Shown piece after piece: positions 8,992-16,757 of a stretch of DNA of 64,000 nt. How positions within the stretch are numbered: the first letter of the stretch is position 1; every line of letters begins with the position of its first letter. Both the position numbers and the translations under genes were made by a program. Under the pieces are notes generated by a model. The model was not told the origin of the DNA. It saw nothing but the letters and a program-made list of their open reading frames with translations, and ran no database searches. The stretch comes from Acidimicrobiales bacterium (lineage in GTDB: Bacteria; Actinomycetota; Acidimicrobiia; Acidimicrobiales; SZUA-35), in NCBI GenBank assembly GCA_028285495.1, contig JANQPB010000042.1:1-64000 (forward strand), written 5' to 3'.

Positions 8992-10205
8992 TGGCGCAAA
9001 CCGATCCCGAGAGCCCGGCCGGCGACGCTGCCGGCGGCACCGTCGAAGGTGGCGGCGATCACGGCGGATCCTGGGGGTTCTCGACCAGGGCGATCCACGC
9101 CGGCCAGGACCCGGAGCCGACCACCGGTGCGGTCACCGTGCCGGTGTTCCAGACCTCGACGTTCGCCCAGGAGGCCGTGGGCAAGCACTCCGGCTACGAG
9201 TACGCCCGCACCGGCAACCCGACCCGCACGGCGCTCCAGACGGCGCTGGCCGCGCTCGAGGGCGCGGCGTTCGGTGTGTCGTTCGCCTCGGGCCTGGCGG
9301 CCGAGGACGCCATCCTCCGGCTGCTCGAGCCGGGCGACCACATCGTGATGGGCAACGACGCCTATGGCGGCACCTTCCGGCTGATCGCCAAGGTGTTCGG
9401 CCGGATGGGGATCACCTGGTCGGCCCACGACCTGACCGATCCGAGCGAGCTCGATCGCAACTGGCCCGAGGCGACCAAGCTGGTGTGGGTCGAGACCCCG
9501 ACCAACCCGCTGCTGACCGTGGTCGACCTCGCCGCGGTGTCGGCCGTCGCCCGCCGCCGGTCCGGGGCCCGGCTGGTCGTCGACAACACGTTCGCCACGC
9601 CGTACCTCCAGCAACCGCTTGCCCACGGCGCCGACATCGTCGTCCACTCGACCACCAAGTACCTCGGCGGGCACTCCGACGTGGTCGGCGGCTTCGTCGC
9701 CACCGACGATCCCGAGGTCCACGACCACCTGACGTTCATCCAGAACGCCGTCGGCGCCGTTCCCGCCCCGTGGGACTGCTACCTGACCCTGCGGGGCTCC
9801 AAGACGCTGTCGGTCCGCATGGACCGCCACAACGACAACGCAGCCGCCATCGTCGAGCTGCTCCAGGCTCACCCCGGCGTCACCTCGGTGCTGTACCCCG
9901 GCCTGCCCGGTCACCCCGGCCACGAGGCGGCGACCAGGCAGATGAGCGGGTACGGGGGCATGATCAGCTTCCGGGTCGGCAGCCGTGACGGGGCCATGCG
10001 GGTCACCGAGGCGACCGAGCTGTTCACCCTGGCCGAATCGCTCGGCGCCGTCGAGTCGCTGATCGAGCACCCGGGGGCGATGACCCACCTCTCGGCCGCC
10101 GGCTCGCCGCTCGAGGTGCCGGACGACCTGGTCCGGCTCTCGGTCGGCATCGAGGACGTCGCCGACCTGGTGGCCGATCTCGCCCAGGCCCTCGAACGCC
10201 TGTGA
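8991..10205 (+). CDS. metB: cystathionine gamma-synthase/gamma-lyase family PLP enzyme
   Basis: A 404-residue Cys/Met-metabolism PLP enzyme. Fold-type I marks are YARTGNPTR, ASGLAAEDA, ETPTNPLL, VVDNTFATPYLQQP, and the PLP Lys in HSTTKYLGGHSD. The C-terminal SLGAVESLIEHP and MTHL segments are typical of cystathionine gamma-synthase/lyase. Coupling to cystathionine beta-synthase through a one-base stop/start overlap suggests that in vivo it may act as cystathionine gamma-lyase (cysteine from methionine sulfur). Sequence alone does not separate lyase from synthase. About 25 residues of flexible N-terminus precede the conserved GFSTRAIHAGQ. Confidence 0.88.
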   Translation: MAQTDPESPAGDAAGGTVEGGGDHGGSWGFSTRAIHAGQDPEPTTGAVTVPVFQTSTFAQEAVGKHSGYEYARTGNPTRTALQTALAALEGAAFGVSFASGLAAEDAILRLLEPGDHIVMGNDAYGGTFRLIAKVFGRMGITWSAHDLTDPSELDRNWPEATKLVWVETPTNPLLTVVDLAAVSAVARRRSGARLVVDNTFATPYLQQPLAHGADIVVHSTTKYLGGHSDVVGGFVATDDPEVHDHLTFIQNAVGAVPAPWDCYLTLRGSKTLSVRMDRHNDNAAAIVELLQAHPGVTSVLYPGLPGHPGHEAATRQMSGYGGMISFRVGSRDGAMRVTEATELFTLAESLGAVESLIEHPGAMTHLSAAGSPLEVPDDLVRLSVGIEDVADLVADLAQALERL

Positions 10206-10216
10206 GCGCTGCGAGC

Positions 10217-10234
10217 AGGCCGGCCGGAGGGCCG
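10217..10234. terminator. G+C-rich hairpin after the transsulfuration pair
   Basis: A perfect 7-bp inverted repeat (GCCGGCC, 4-nt loop, GGCCGGC) lies 11 nt after the metB stop. No U-tract follows, so it is only a possible terminator or mRNA 3'-end stabiliser. Confidence 0.35.
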
Positions 10235-10287
10235 GCAGGTCCTTCGGCCATGATGGGGTCCGCGGGCGCAGCCCCCGGGGACGTGCG

Positions 10288-11211
10288 GTGAGCGAGGGTC
10301 GACCGAAGGTCGCCGTCGAACCGAAGTCGGGCCGCTTCGAGTCGCTCGAGGAGGCCGTCGTGCGGGGTGGTGGCGTCGTCGCGCCCCCGGAGGACGCCCA
10401 GGCCCTCGTCTGGGCCGACCCGCACCGACCCCAGGACCTGCCGGAGCTGCTCGCTCGGGTCGACGGGATCGAGTGGGTCGGCCTGCCGTTCGCCGGCATC
10501 GAGCCCTACGTGCCCTACCTCGACCACGAACGGGTCTGGACCTGCGCCCGCGGCGTGTATGCCCGCCCGGTGGCCGAGCACGCCCTGATGCTCGGCCTGG
10601 CCGGCTTGCGTGGCCTCGCCACCTACGCCAGGGCCACCACCTGGTCACCCCCGCAGGGCCACAACCTGGTCGACGGGAAGGTTACCGTGTTCGGGGCAGG
10701 CGGGATCACCGAGGAGTTGATGGGCCTGCTCCAGGGCTGGGGGGCCGAGGTCACCGTGGTCCGCCGGCGGGCCGACCCGTTCCCCGGCGCCGCCAGGACA
10801 CTGGCCCTCGACGATCGCCTCGAGGCCGTCGCCGGCGCCGACCTCGTGATCCTGGCCCTCGCCCTCACCCCCGAGACCGAGGGGGTCATCGGCGCAGCCG
10901 AGCTGGCGGCGATGGCCGATCACGCCTGGTTGGTCAACGTGGCCCGGGGTGGCCACGTCGACGCCGATGCGCTGCTTGCGGCCCTCGACGCCGGCGAGCT
11001 GGGCGGGGCCTGCCTCGACGTCACCGAGCCCGAGCCGCTGCCGGACGGTCACCCGTTCTGGACCCATCCCCGGGTCCTGATCACCCCCCACATCGGCAAC
11101 ACGCCGGAGATGGGGATCCCACTGCTCGCCGACCACATCGCCGACAACGTCGGCCGCCTCGCCGCCGGTGAGGAGCTGGCCGGCGTCATCGACGTCGACG
11201 CCGGCTACTGA
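10288..11211 (+). CDS. D-isomer-specific 2-hydroxyacid dehydrogenase
   Basis: A 307-residue NAD-dependent dehydrogenase of the phosphoglycerate/glyoxylate/hydroxypyruvate reductase family. The Rossmann loop reads VFGAGGITEEL, with Thr where the usual GxGxxG has its third Gly. Catalytic residues are recognisable: Arg in NVARGGHVD, Glu in CLDVTEPEPLP, and His in ITPHIGNT. The GTG start at 10288 is chosen because conserved sequence begins soon after it. It follows the transsulfuration pair after 82 nt that contain a hairpin, so it may be a separate unit. The substrate is unknown; the glyoxylate genes 21 kb away do not prove a link. Confidence 0.87.
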   Translation: MSEGRPKVAVEPKSGRFESLEEAVVRGGGVVAPPEDAQALVWADPHRPQDLPELLARVDGIEWVGLPFAGIEPYVPYLDHERVWTCARGVYARPVAEHALMLGLAGLRGLATYARATTWSPPQGHNLVDGKVTVFGAGGITEELMGLLQGWGAEVTVVRRRADPFPGAARTLALDDRLEAVAGADLVILALALTPETEGVIGAAELAAMADHAWLVNVARGGHVDADALLAALDAGELGGACLDVTEPEPLPDGHPFWTHPRVLITPHIGNTPEMGIPLLADHIADNVGRLAAGEELAGVIDVDAGY

Positions 11212-11261
11212 CGACCTGCTGACGTCCGCCCGGCAGCTGGGGCCGCCTGGCCGGCCTGAGC

Positions 11262-11267
11262 TAGCGT
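11262..11267 (+). promoter_or_regulatory. candidate -10 element (TAGCGT), leaderless
   Basis: TAGCGT ends 7 nt before the ATG at 11275; no Shine-Dalgarno is present in between. Confidence 0.5.
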
Positions 11268-11274
11268 CGCGGCC

Positions 11275-12183
11275 ATGGCCCTGACCGCAGACGCCCCCGC
11301 CCTGCTCCGACCCGAGGACCACGAGCGCTACCGCGCCGACGGCTACCTCCTCCTGCCGTCGCTGGTCGACGACCGGTGGCTGGCTGAGCTGCGGGCGGCC
11401 GCCGACCGGTTCGTCGAGGCCAGCCGGGAGCTGACCGAGTCGAACAAGGTGCTCGACGTCGAGCCAGACCACACCCCGGACCGGCCCCGGCTCCGGCGGT
11501 TGGTGTCGCCCGTCGACCACGACGAGACGTTCCGCCGCTTCACCATCGAGGGCCCGCCGGCCAAACTGGCCCAGGAGCTGCTCGGCGGGCCGGTTCGGTT
11601 CCACCACTCCAAGCTCAACTTCAAGTGGGCGGACGGCGGGGCCGAGGTCGACTGGCACCAGGACATCCAGTTCTGGCCCCACACCGACTTCAGCCCCCTC
11701 ACGATCGGGGTCTACCTCGACGACGTCGACGACGAGATGGGCCCGATGGGCGTGCTCCCGGGCAGCCACCTCGGGCCGCTCTACGACCTGTACCGGCCGG
11801 ACGGCAGCTGGGGCGGCTCGATGGACGACGCCGACGTTGCCGGCCTCGACCTCGACCGGGTCTCGTGGCTGGTCGGCCCGGCCGGCTCGGTCACCGTGCA
11901 CAACTGCTGTGCGGTCCACGGATCCGAGCCCAACACCTCGGCCAGGCCACGACCCCTGCTGCTGCAGACCTACTCGGCCGTCACCTCGTATCCGGTGCTC
12001 GGCATCGGGGCCAACGGCGTCACCGGGCCGAGCGGGGGCACGATCATCGGTGGCCCGGCGCCGCAGCACCTGGAGATCGACGGCCGCTCGATGCGGGGCG
12101 CCCCCGACTGGTTCCGCAGGGGAGCGCCGACGATCTTCGGCTCCCAGCAGGACGACGACGGCGAGGGCGACGGCGGGGCCTAG
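11275..12183 (+). CDS. phytanoyl-CoA dioxygenase (PhyH) family Fe(II)/2-oxoglutarate enzyme
   Basis: A 302-residue member of the PhyH family of non-haem iron, 2-oxoglutarate-dependent hydroxylases. The facial triad is seen as WHQD (His and Asp) around residue 127 and the distal His in CAVHGSEPN around residue 217. ARPRPLLLQTY supplies the Arg expected to bind 2-oxoglutarate. The GPMGVLPGSHLGPLYD segment is characteristic of the family. The substrate is unknown. It converges on the thioesterase gene with a 4-nt overlap at the 3' ends. Confidence 0.9.
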   Translation: MALTADAPALLRPEDHERYRADGYLLLPSLVDDRWLAELRAAADRFVEASRELTESNKVLDVEPDHTPDRPRLRRLVSPVDHDETFRRFTIEGPPAKLAQELLGGPVRFHHSKLNFKWADGGAEVDWHQDIQFWPHTDFSPLTIGVYLDDVDDEMGPMGVLPGSHLGPLYDLYRPDGSWGGSMDDADVAGLDLDRVSWLVGPAGSVTVHNCCAVHGSEPNTSARPRPLLLQTYSAVTSYPVLGIGANGVTGPSGGTIIGGPAPQHLEIDGRSMRGAPDWFRRGAPTIFGSQQDDDGEGDGGA

Positions 12184-12653
12184 GAGCCCGTCTCGTCGAG
12201 CCCCGGGCCGTCCGGCCCCGTTCCGTCTCGCCCCGGTTGGTCGAGTACCGTGCCGCCGACCCGGAGGGTGCGGCCCCGGAACAAGGCCACCCGGCGGCCG
12301 TCGTCGTCGACCACCTCGACGTCGGTGATGGCGCCCTTGCCCTGCTGATGGCGCTGGGTCGCGGTTGCGGTCAGCACCTGCCCGACCCGGACCGGGGCCA
12401 GCCAGTCGATCTCGGCCTGGGTGGCCACCGAGCGGCGATTACCGGCGTTCGAGGAGTAGGCCATGGCCGAGTCGGCCAGGGTGAACACGAGCCCGCCGTG
12501 GCCGACGTCGAGCCCGTTGACCATGTCCGGCCCGACCGTCATCCGCAGCACCGCCCGACCGTCGTCGACCTCGACCAACTCCATCCCGAGCGCCTGCGAG
12601 GCCCGGTCGTCGGCCCACATCGCCTCGCCGATCCCGGCCGGTCCATGCTCCAT
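12180..12653 (-). CDS. PaaI-type hotdog-fold thioesterase
   Basis: A 157-residue single hotdog domain that probably hydrolyses an acyl-CoA, similar to phenylacetate-pathway PaaI. Diagnostic features are the HGGLVFTLADSAMAYSSN helix, with Asp in the usual catalytic position, and the strand ATQAEIDWLAPVRVGQ. The C-terminal 20 residues are a low-complexity Gly/Asp/Pro tail. The ATG at 12653 is preferred over upstream in-frame starts because TACAGT lies 7 nt before it and the hotdog core begins about 20 residues later. Divergent from sodN. No other phenylacetate genes are in the window, so the substrate is open. Confidence 0.88.
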   Translation of the reverse strand: MEHGPAGIGEAMWADDRASQALGMELVEVDDGRAVLRMTVGPDMVNGLDVGHGGLVFTLADSAMAYSSNAGNRRSVATQAEIDWLAPVRVGQVLTATATQRHQQGKGAITDVEVVDDDGRRVALFRGRTLRVGGTVLDQPGRDGTGPDGPGLDETGS

Positions 12654-12660
12654 GGCCGCC

Positions 12661-12666
12661 ACTGTA
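12661..12666 (-). promoter_or_regulatory. candidate -10 element (TACAGT), leaderless
   Basis: Minus-strand TACAGT ends 7 nt before the ATG at 12653. This is the same architecture as at 11262 and 14308. Confidence 0.5.
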
Positions 12667-12707
12667 GCCAGCGCCGTTGCCGGGGCTGAGGGGGAAGGCG
12701 GGCCAGG

Positions 12708-12738
12708 TTGGGGACGGCCGAGCGACCTCCGATACGCT
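12708..12738 (+). promoter_or_regulatory. candidate promoter of sodN
   Basis: TTGGGG (12708-12713) and GATACG (12731-12736) are separated by 17 nt, a plausible -35/-10 pair upstream of sodN, with a leader of about 60 nt. This is assigned by eye only. Ni-SOD genes are often nickel-regulated, but I see no clear Nur box. Confidence 0.35.
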
Positions 12739-12758
12739 GCAAGCCCGACAGCCAGATT

Positions 12759-12775
12759 CCCCGCTCCCGGCGGGG
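12759..12775 (+). promoter_or_regulatory. small hairpin in the sodN leader
   Basis: A 6-bp inverted repeat, CCCCGC - TCCCG - GCGGGG, sits 26 nt before the sodN ATG and just upstream of the strong AGGAGGA ribosome site. It could modulate translation. Confidence 0.4.
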
Positions 12776-12801
12776 TGGATCGCAGGTTCCAGGAGGACCC
12801 C

Positions 12802-13260
12802 ATGCCCATCACCACTCGACTGCTCCGCACGCTCGACGCCCTCCGACCGGCGCCGGTGGCCTCCGCCCACTGCGACGGCCCCTGCGGGGTCTACGACCCG
12901 GCCAGCGCCCGCATCGCGGCCGAGGCCGTGGTGTCGATGACCAAGAAGCTGCTCGACATCGACATGAGCGCCGAGGGCGCCCACAACACCTACATCCGGT
13001 TCGTCGCCATCAAGGAGGAGCAGGCCGAGCTGACCAAGCGGGAGCTCAACATCCTCTGGCACGACTACTTCAAGCCGGAGCACCTCGAGCAGTACCCCGA
13101 CCTGCACACCACGTTCTGGAACGCGGCCAAGCAGGCCTCGGCGTGCAAGACCTCGGTCAGCCTCGACGCCGCCAACGAGCTGATGAGCCAGATCGAGGCC
13201 ATCCACAACATGTTCTGGGCGTCCAAGGGCCGCGACGTGCCCTGGTACACCGCCAGCTGA
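12802..13260 (+). CDS. sodN: nickel superoxide dismutase precursor
   Basis: Ni-SOD dismutates superoxide with a mononuclear nickel bound by the N-terminal hook of the mature protein. The hook HCDGPCGVYDP is present: His23, Cys24 and Cys28 of the precursor. The 22 residues before His23 (ending PVASA) form the propeptide that must be removed to expose the His amine ligand. The mature part of about 130 residues matches the four-helix-bundle family. AGGAGGA lies 8 nt before the ATG, one of the strongest ribosome sites in the window and consistent with high expression. The maturation protease gene lies two genes downstream, separated by a PhyH-family gene. Confidence 0.96.
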   Translation: MPITTRLLRTLDALRPAPVASAHCDGPCGVYDPASARIAAEAVVSMTKKLLDIDMSAEGAHNTYIRFVAIKEEQAELTKRELNILWHDYFKPEHLEQYPDLHTTFWNAAKQASACKTSVSLDAANELMSQIEAIHNMFWASKGRDVPWYTAS

Positions 13261-13273
13261 ACCAGCCCCATCG

Positions 13274-13909
13274 ATGACCGCCGCCCCCGCCTACGACGAC
13301 GCCGTCGGCTGGGTGCGGTGGGACGGGGTCCTCGACGAGCGACGGGCCGCCGACCTGGCGGTCCGTTGTCGCGTCCTGGCCGACGGGCTCGACGATCCCC
13401 GCAGCGGCGACAAGCCGAGCGGGGCGACCAGGCGGCTGACCGCCCTCGACGAACGGCTCCCGGAGACGGCCGAGCTGGCCGCGGCCCTGGCCCCGGTCGT
13501 CGATCAGATCCTCGGCGACGACTGGACGGTGTCGGAGATCGCGTTCCGCAGTCCCGGTCCGGGGCACGGGCACCAGCGCCTGCACGCCGACGACATGCCC
13601 CGGTTGGCGCCCGGCCCCCACGCCGGGGCCACCGCGATCGTGCCGCTCGTCGACTTCACCGCAGTCAACGGGCCGACGGTCGTCGTGCCCGGTAGCCATC
13701 ACCGACCCGATCTGCAGCGCCGGTCCGGGCAGCTCGAGCGGCACCCCGAGGCCGTCCCGCTGCTCGGCCGGGCCGGGACGGCGTTCGTGTTCACCGCCCA
13801 CGTGCTGCACGGCGGCACCGCCAACGCCAGCGACGAGCCGCGGCCGGCCATCCAGATCACCTACCGGACGGCACCGGGCGTCGGGGCCCGCTCCGACGCC
13901 AGCCGATGA
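13274..13909 (+). CDS. PhyH-like Fe(II)/2-oxoglutarate dioxygenase between sodN and sodX
   Basis: A compact 211-residue dioxygenase of the phytanoyl-CoA/ectoine hydroxylase superfamily. Iron ligands are likely the His and Asp of LHADD and the distal His of HVLHGGTANA. Arg in EPRPAIQITY would bind 2-oxoglutarate, and GPTVVVPGSHH is the family turn. It starts 13 nt after sodN and overlaps the start of the maturation-protease gene by 4 nt (ATGA), so the three are very likely one operon. A substrate linked to Ni-SOD maturation or oxidative stress is possible but purely contextual. Confidence 0.87.
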   Translation: MTAAPAYDDAVGWVRWDGVLDERRAADLAVRCRVLADGLDDPRSGDKPSGATRRLTALDERLPETAELAAALAPVVDQILGDDWTVSEIAFRSPGPGHGHQRLHADDMPRLAPGPHAGATAIVPLVDFTAVNGPTVVVPGSHHRPDLQRRSGQLERHPEAVPLLGRAGTAFVFTAHVLHGGTANASDEPRPAIQITYRTAPGVGARSDASR

Positions 13910-14283
13910 TCTTCCTCGACCGCCGCCACGTGCGGGGGATGGGGGAGACGATGGCCTGGCTCGTCGGCCGGCGCCGTCGGGTCCGGGTCGTCGGCGATTC
14001 GATGCTGCCGACGCTCGCCAAGGGTGAGTTCGTGCTGGTCGACGGCACCAGGACCCCGGCGGTCGGCCAGCTGGCGCTGGCCCGCCACCCCGACGATGCC
14101 GACCTCCTCGTGGTCAAGCGGGTGGGTGCCATCACCGCTGACGGTCGGTTCGAGGTCCGCAGCGACAACCCGGCGGCGGGGACCGACAGCCGCACCTGGG
14201 GCCCGCTCGACCCGTCGGCGATCGTCGGGGTGGTGACGCTGGTCCTCGACCGACCGTCGAGCGATCTGGCCGCGCCGAATTGA
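13906..14283 (+). CDS. sodX: nickel-type superoxide dismutase maturation protease
   Basis: A 125-residue S24/S26 signal-peptidase-like protein. The catalytic Ser is in VVGDSMLPTL and the general-base Lys is in LVVKRVG, with the C-terminal SDNPAAGTDSR segment typical of signal peptidase I relatives. Size and context match the Ni-SOD maturation proteases that cut the SodN propeptide before His. No transmembrane anchor is obvious, as expected for a cytoplasmic processing enzyme. The ATG overlaps the previous stop (ATGA), giving translational coupling. Confidence 0.9.
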   Translation: MIFLDRRHVRGMGETMAWLVGRRRRVRVVGDSMLPTLAKGEFVLVDGTRTPAVGQLALARHPDDADLLVVKRVGAITADGRFEVRSDNPAAGTDSRTWGPLDPSAIVGVVTLVLDRPSSDLAAPN

Positions 14284-14307
14284 GCCGGCGCAGCCGCAGG
14301 CGATCGC

Positions 14308-14313
14308 TACCCT
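14308..14313 (+). promoter_or_regulatory. candidate -10 element (TACCCT), leaderless
   Basis: TACCCT ends 7 nt before the GTG at 14321, with no Shine-Dalgarno between. Confidence 0.5.
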
Positions 14314-14320
14314 GAGACCG

Positions 14321-16294
14321 GTGCTCACCGTTTCCGGGCTGGCCAAGTCACACGGCGCCCGAACCCTCTTCACCGACGTCACCTTCCGGCTCTCGCCCGG
14401 GCGCCGGATCGCGCTCGTCGGGGCCAACGGCGTCGGCAAGACGACGATCCTCGAGATCGTCATGGGGCTGCAGCACCCGGACAGCGGTGAGGTCTCGCAC
14501 CCGAAGGACCACCGGATCGGCTACCTGCCCCAGGAGCTGACCGAGGCCTGGACCGACACCGTGCTGCACGAGGTCATGCGGGGGGCCGGCGACATCCTCG
14601 AGCTGGAGGCCGAGCTGCGCCGCCTCGAGGCGGCGATGGGCGAGGCCGGCCCCGGCCACGACCGGGTGGTCGAGCGGTACGGGGAGGCCCAGTCCCGCTA
14701 CGAGACCCTCGGCGGCTACCAGATCGAGGCCGACGCCCGCCGCATACTGGGCGGCCTCGGGTTCACCGCAGCCGACATGGATCGGCCGTTGCGGGAGATG
14801 TCGGGAGGCTGGCAGATGCGGGCCGTGCTGGCCCGGCTGCTGCTGCAGCAGCCCGACGTGCTCGTGCTCGACGAGCCGACCAACCACCTCGACGTCGACT
14901 CGGTCGCCTGGCTCGAGCAGCAGCTGGCAACGTGGCCGGGGGCGCTGCTGTTCGTCTCACACGATCGTGACTTCATCGACGCCGTGGCCGAGCGGGTGGT
15001 CGAGATCGCGTGGGGCACCTCGTCGGAGTACGTCGGCGGCTTCGCCGAGTTCGTGGTGGCCCGGGAGGAGCGGCTGGCCTCGCTCGAGGCCGCCGCCGCC
15101 CGCCAGGCCAAGGAGATCGAGCGGGTCGAGCGGTTCATCGAGCGCTTCCGCTACAAGGCGACCAAGGCCCGCCAGGTCCAGTCCCGGATCAAGACGCTGG
15201 AGAAGCTGGAGCGGATCGAGGTCCCCAAGGTCGACGACCTCAAGCTCAAGTTCGCCTTCCCCGACCCGCCACGCTCGTCCCGTCTCGTGATCGAGATCGA
15301 GGACGCCTCGATGGGCTACCCGGACGACCGGACGGGCACCCCGGTCCTCACCGGGGTCGACCTGGTGGTCGAGCGCGGCCAGAAGCTGGCCCTCGTCGGC
15401 CCGAACGGGGCCGGCAAGTCGACGCTGCTCCGCACGATCATGGGCGAGCTGGAACCGCTGGCCGGTACGGCCAAGCTCGGGGCCAACGTCGACATCGCCT
15501 ACTTCGCCCAGCACCACGTCGACGCCCTCGACCTGAACCGGACCGTCGAGCAGGAGTTCCGGCACAAGGTCGGAGCCCAGCCGAAGAACCGCAACATCCG
15601 CACCGTCCTCGGCTCGTTCGGCTTCTCGGGCGACGCGGTCGACCGCCTGGTCGGCGACCTCTCGGGCGGCGAGCGCACCCGGCTGGCCCTGGCCGAGACG
15701 ATGTGCAACCCGGTCAACCTGCTGGTCCTCGACGAGCCGACCAACCACCTCGACCTGCCCAGCTGTGACGTGCTCGAGGACGCGCTGCGGGCCTACCCGG
15801 GGACCGTGCTCCTCGTCAGCCACGACCGGTACCTGATCCGCAACACCATGGAGGAGTTGGTCGCGGTCCGCGACGGTGTCGTCGTGCACCACCACGAGGT
15901 CGACGAGTCGGTCCTGACCCCCGGTACCCCGGTCCTGGCCGCCCGATCGACCGCTCCGAAGCCGCCGCCGGCCGACGGCCAGCGGGAGCGCAGTTCGTCT
16001 GGAGGCCGGCGGCGCCAGCAACGCCGGGTCGAGGCCGAGGCCAGGAACGAGACGAGCCGCAAGACCCGCGACCTGCGCAAGAAGGTCAGCCGGCTGGAGA
16101 ACCGGGCCGGGAAGGCCGAGGCCGAGGTCGGCGAGCTGGAGCGCCAGCTCGCCGATCCCGAGATCTACGCCGACAAGGCTCTGATGAACGACCTGATCGA
16201 CCGCCACGAGACGGCCAGGCGGCGGGCCGACCGGTTGCTGGCCGAGTGGGAGGAGGCCTCGACCGCCCTCGAGCGGGCCGAGGCCCGATCCTGA
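14321..16294 (+). CDS. ABC-F family ATPase (ribosome-associated type)
   Basis: A 657-residue protein with two ABC ATPase domains and no membrane segments, as in ABC-F translation factors (Uup/EttA/antibiotic-resistance type). NBD1 has Walker A GANGVGKTT, signature MSGGWQMR and Walker B LVLDEPTNHLD. The linker (about residues 240-300) is charged and helical (ERVERFIERFRYKATKARQV), as in the P-site tRNA-interaction motif. NBD2 has GPNGAGKST, LSGGERTR and LVLDEPTNHLD. The C-terminus is a Lys/Glu/Arg-rich coiled coil (KTRDLRKKVSRLENRAGK), as in Uup. A role in relieving stalled ribosomes is the family expectation. The GTG start is supported by TACCCT 7 nt upstream. Confidence 0.93.
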   Translation: MLTVSGLAKSHGARTLFTDVTFRLSPGRRIALVGANGVGKTTILEIVMGLQHPDSGEVSHPKDHRIGYLPQELTEAWTDTVLHEVMRGAGDILELEAELRRLEAAMGEAGPGHDRVVERYGEAQSRYETLGGYQIEADARRILGGLGFTAADMDRPLREMSGGWQMRAVLARLLLQQPDVLVLDEPTNHLDVDSVAWLEQQLATWPGALLFVSHDRDFIDAVAERVVEIAWGTSSEYVGGFAEFVVAREERLASLEAAAARQAKEIERVERFIERFRYKATKARQVQSRIKTLEKLERIEVPKVDDLKLKFAFPDPPRSSRLVIEIEDASMGYPDDRTGTPVLTGVDLVVERGQKLALVGPNGAGKSTLLRTIMGELEPLAGTAKLGANVDIAYFAQHHVDALDLNRTVEQEFRHKVGAQPKNRNIRTVLGSFGFSGDAVDRLVGDLSGGERTRLALAETMCNPVNLLVLDEPTNHLDLPSCDVLEDALRAYPGTVLLVSHDRYLIRNTMEELVAVRDGVVVHHHEVDESVLTPGTPVLAARSTAPKPPPADGQRERSSSGGRRRQQRRVEAEARNETSRKTRDLRKKVSRLENRAGKAEAEVGELERQLADPEIYADKALMNDLIDRHETARRRADRLLAEWEEASTALERAEARS

Positions 16295-16346
16295 TCGGCC
16301 GTCCGGTCGGCGGCCAAGCGGCGAGGATCGACCGCCGGTGCCGTCG

Positions 16347-16712
16347 TCAGCGGGCCAGGGCCTCGGCGCCGGACAGCTCGACGGTCCAGCGGTGCCCGGA
16401 CGAGCGTGACGCCAGCACCAGCCGCCCCCGGTCCCGGCCCATCGACCGATCGGCGTCGTAGCGGACCCAGATCGCGGCGCGCATCTCGCCGTCGACGGCC
16501 GGCGGGGTGACCACCGACGCCGACATCACCGAGAACGGGGCGAGTGGGGGCTCCACCACCTCGATGTCGCCGACCGGTCCGCTGAGCGTCACCGCTCTGG
16601 CCGCCGAGTGGCCGATGGGGACGCGGCCGAACTCGAGCAGGGGCGTCTCCAGCCGGGGGAGCGTCCCGGGGCGTCGATCGGCCGGCGGCTCGGTCGCTGC
16701 GTCCTGGTCCAC
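16347..16712 (-). CDS. small hypothetical protein with ASH/DUF1573-like beta segment
   Basis: A 121-residue protein of unknown function. The stretch LLEFGRVPIGHSAARAVTL resembles the first strands of immunoglobulin-like ASH/DUF1573 domains (a FGxVPxG turn followed by alternating hydrophobic residues), and the rest is consistent with a single beta domain ending HRWTVELSG. No signal peptide or membrane segment is seen, and the N-terminal 20 residues are low-complexity. The GTG start at 16712 lies 46 nt after the stop of the trehalose-phosphatase fusion gene, so the two may be co-transcribed. Confidence 0.6.
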   Translation of the reverse strand: MDQDAATEPPADRRPGTLPRLETPLLEFGRVPIGHSAARAVTLSGPVGDIEVVEPPLAPFSVMSASVVTPPAVDGEMRAAIWVRYDADRSMGRDRGRLVLASRSSGHRWTVELSGAEALAR

Positions 16713-16757
16713 GGTCGTCCATCGGCGGCGACCGGACGCTCGTGAGGTGGTTGGCGC

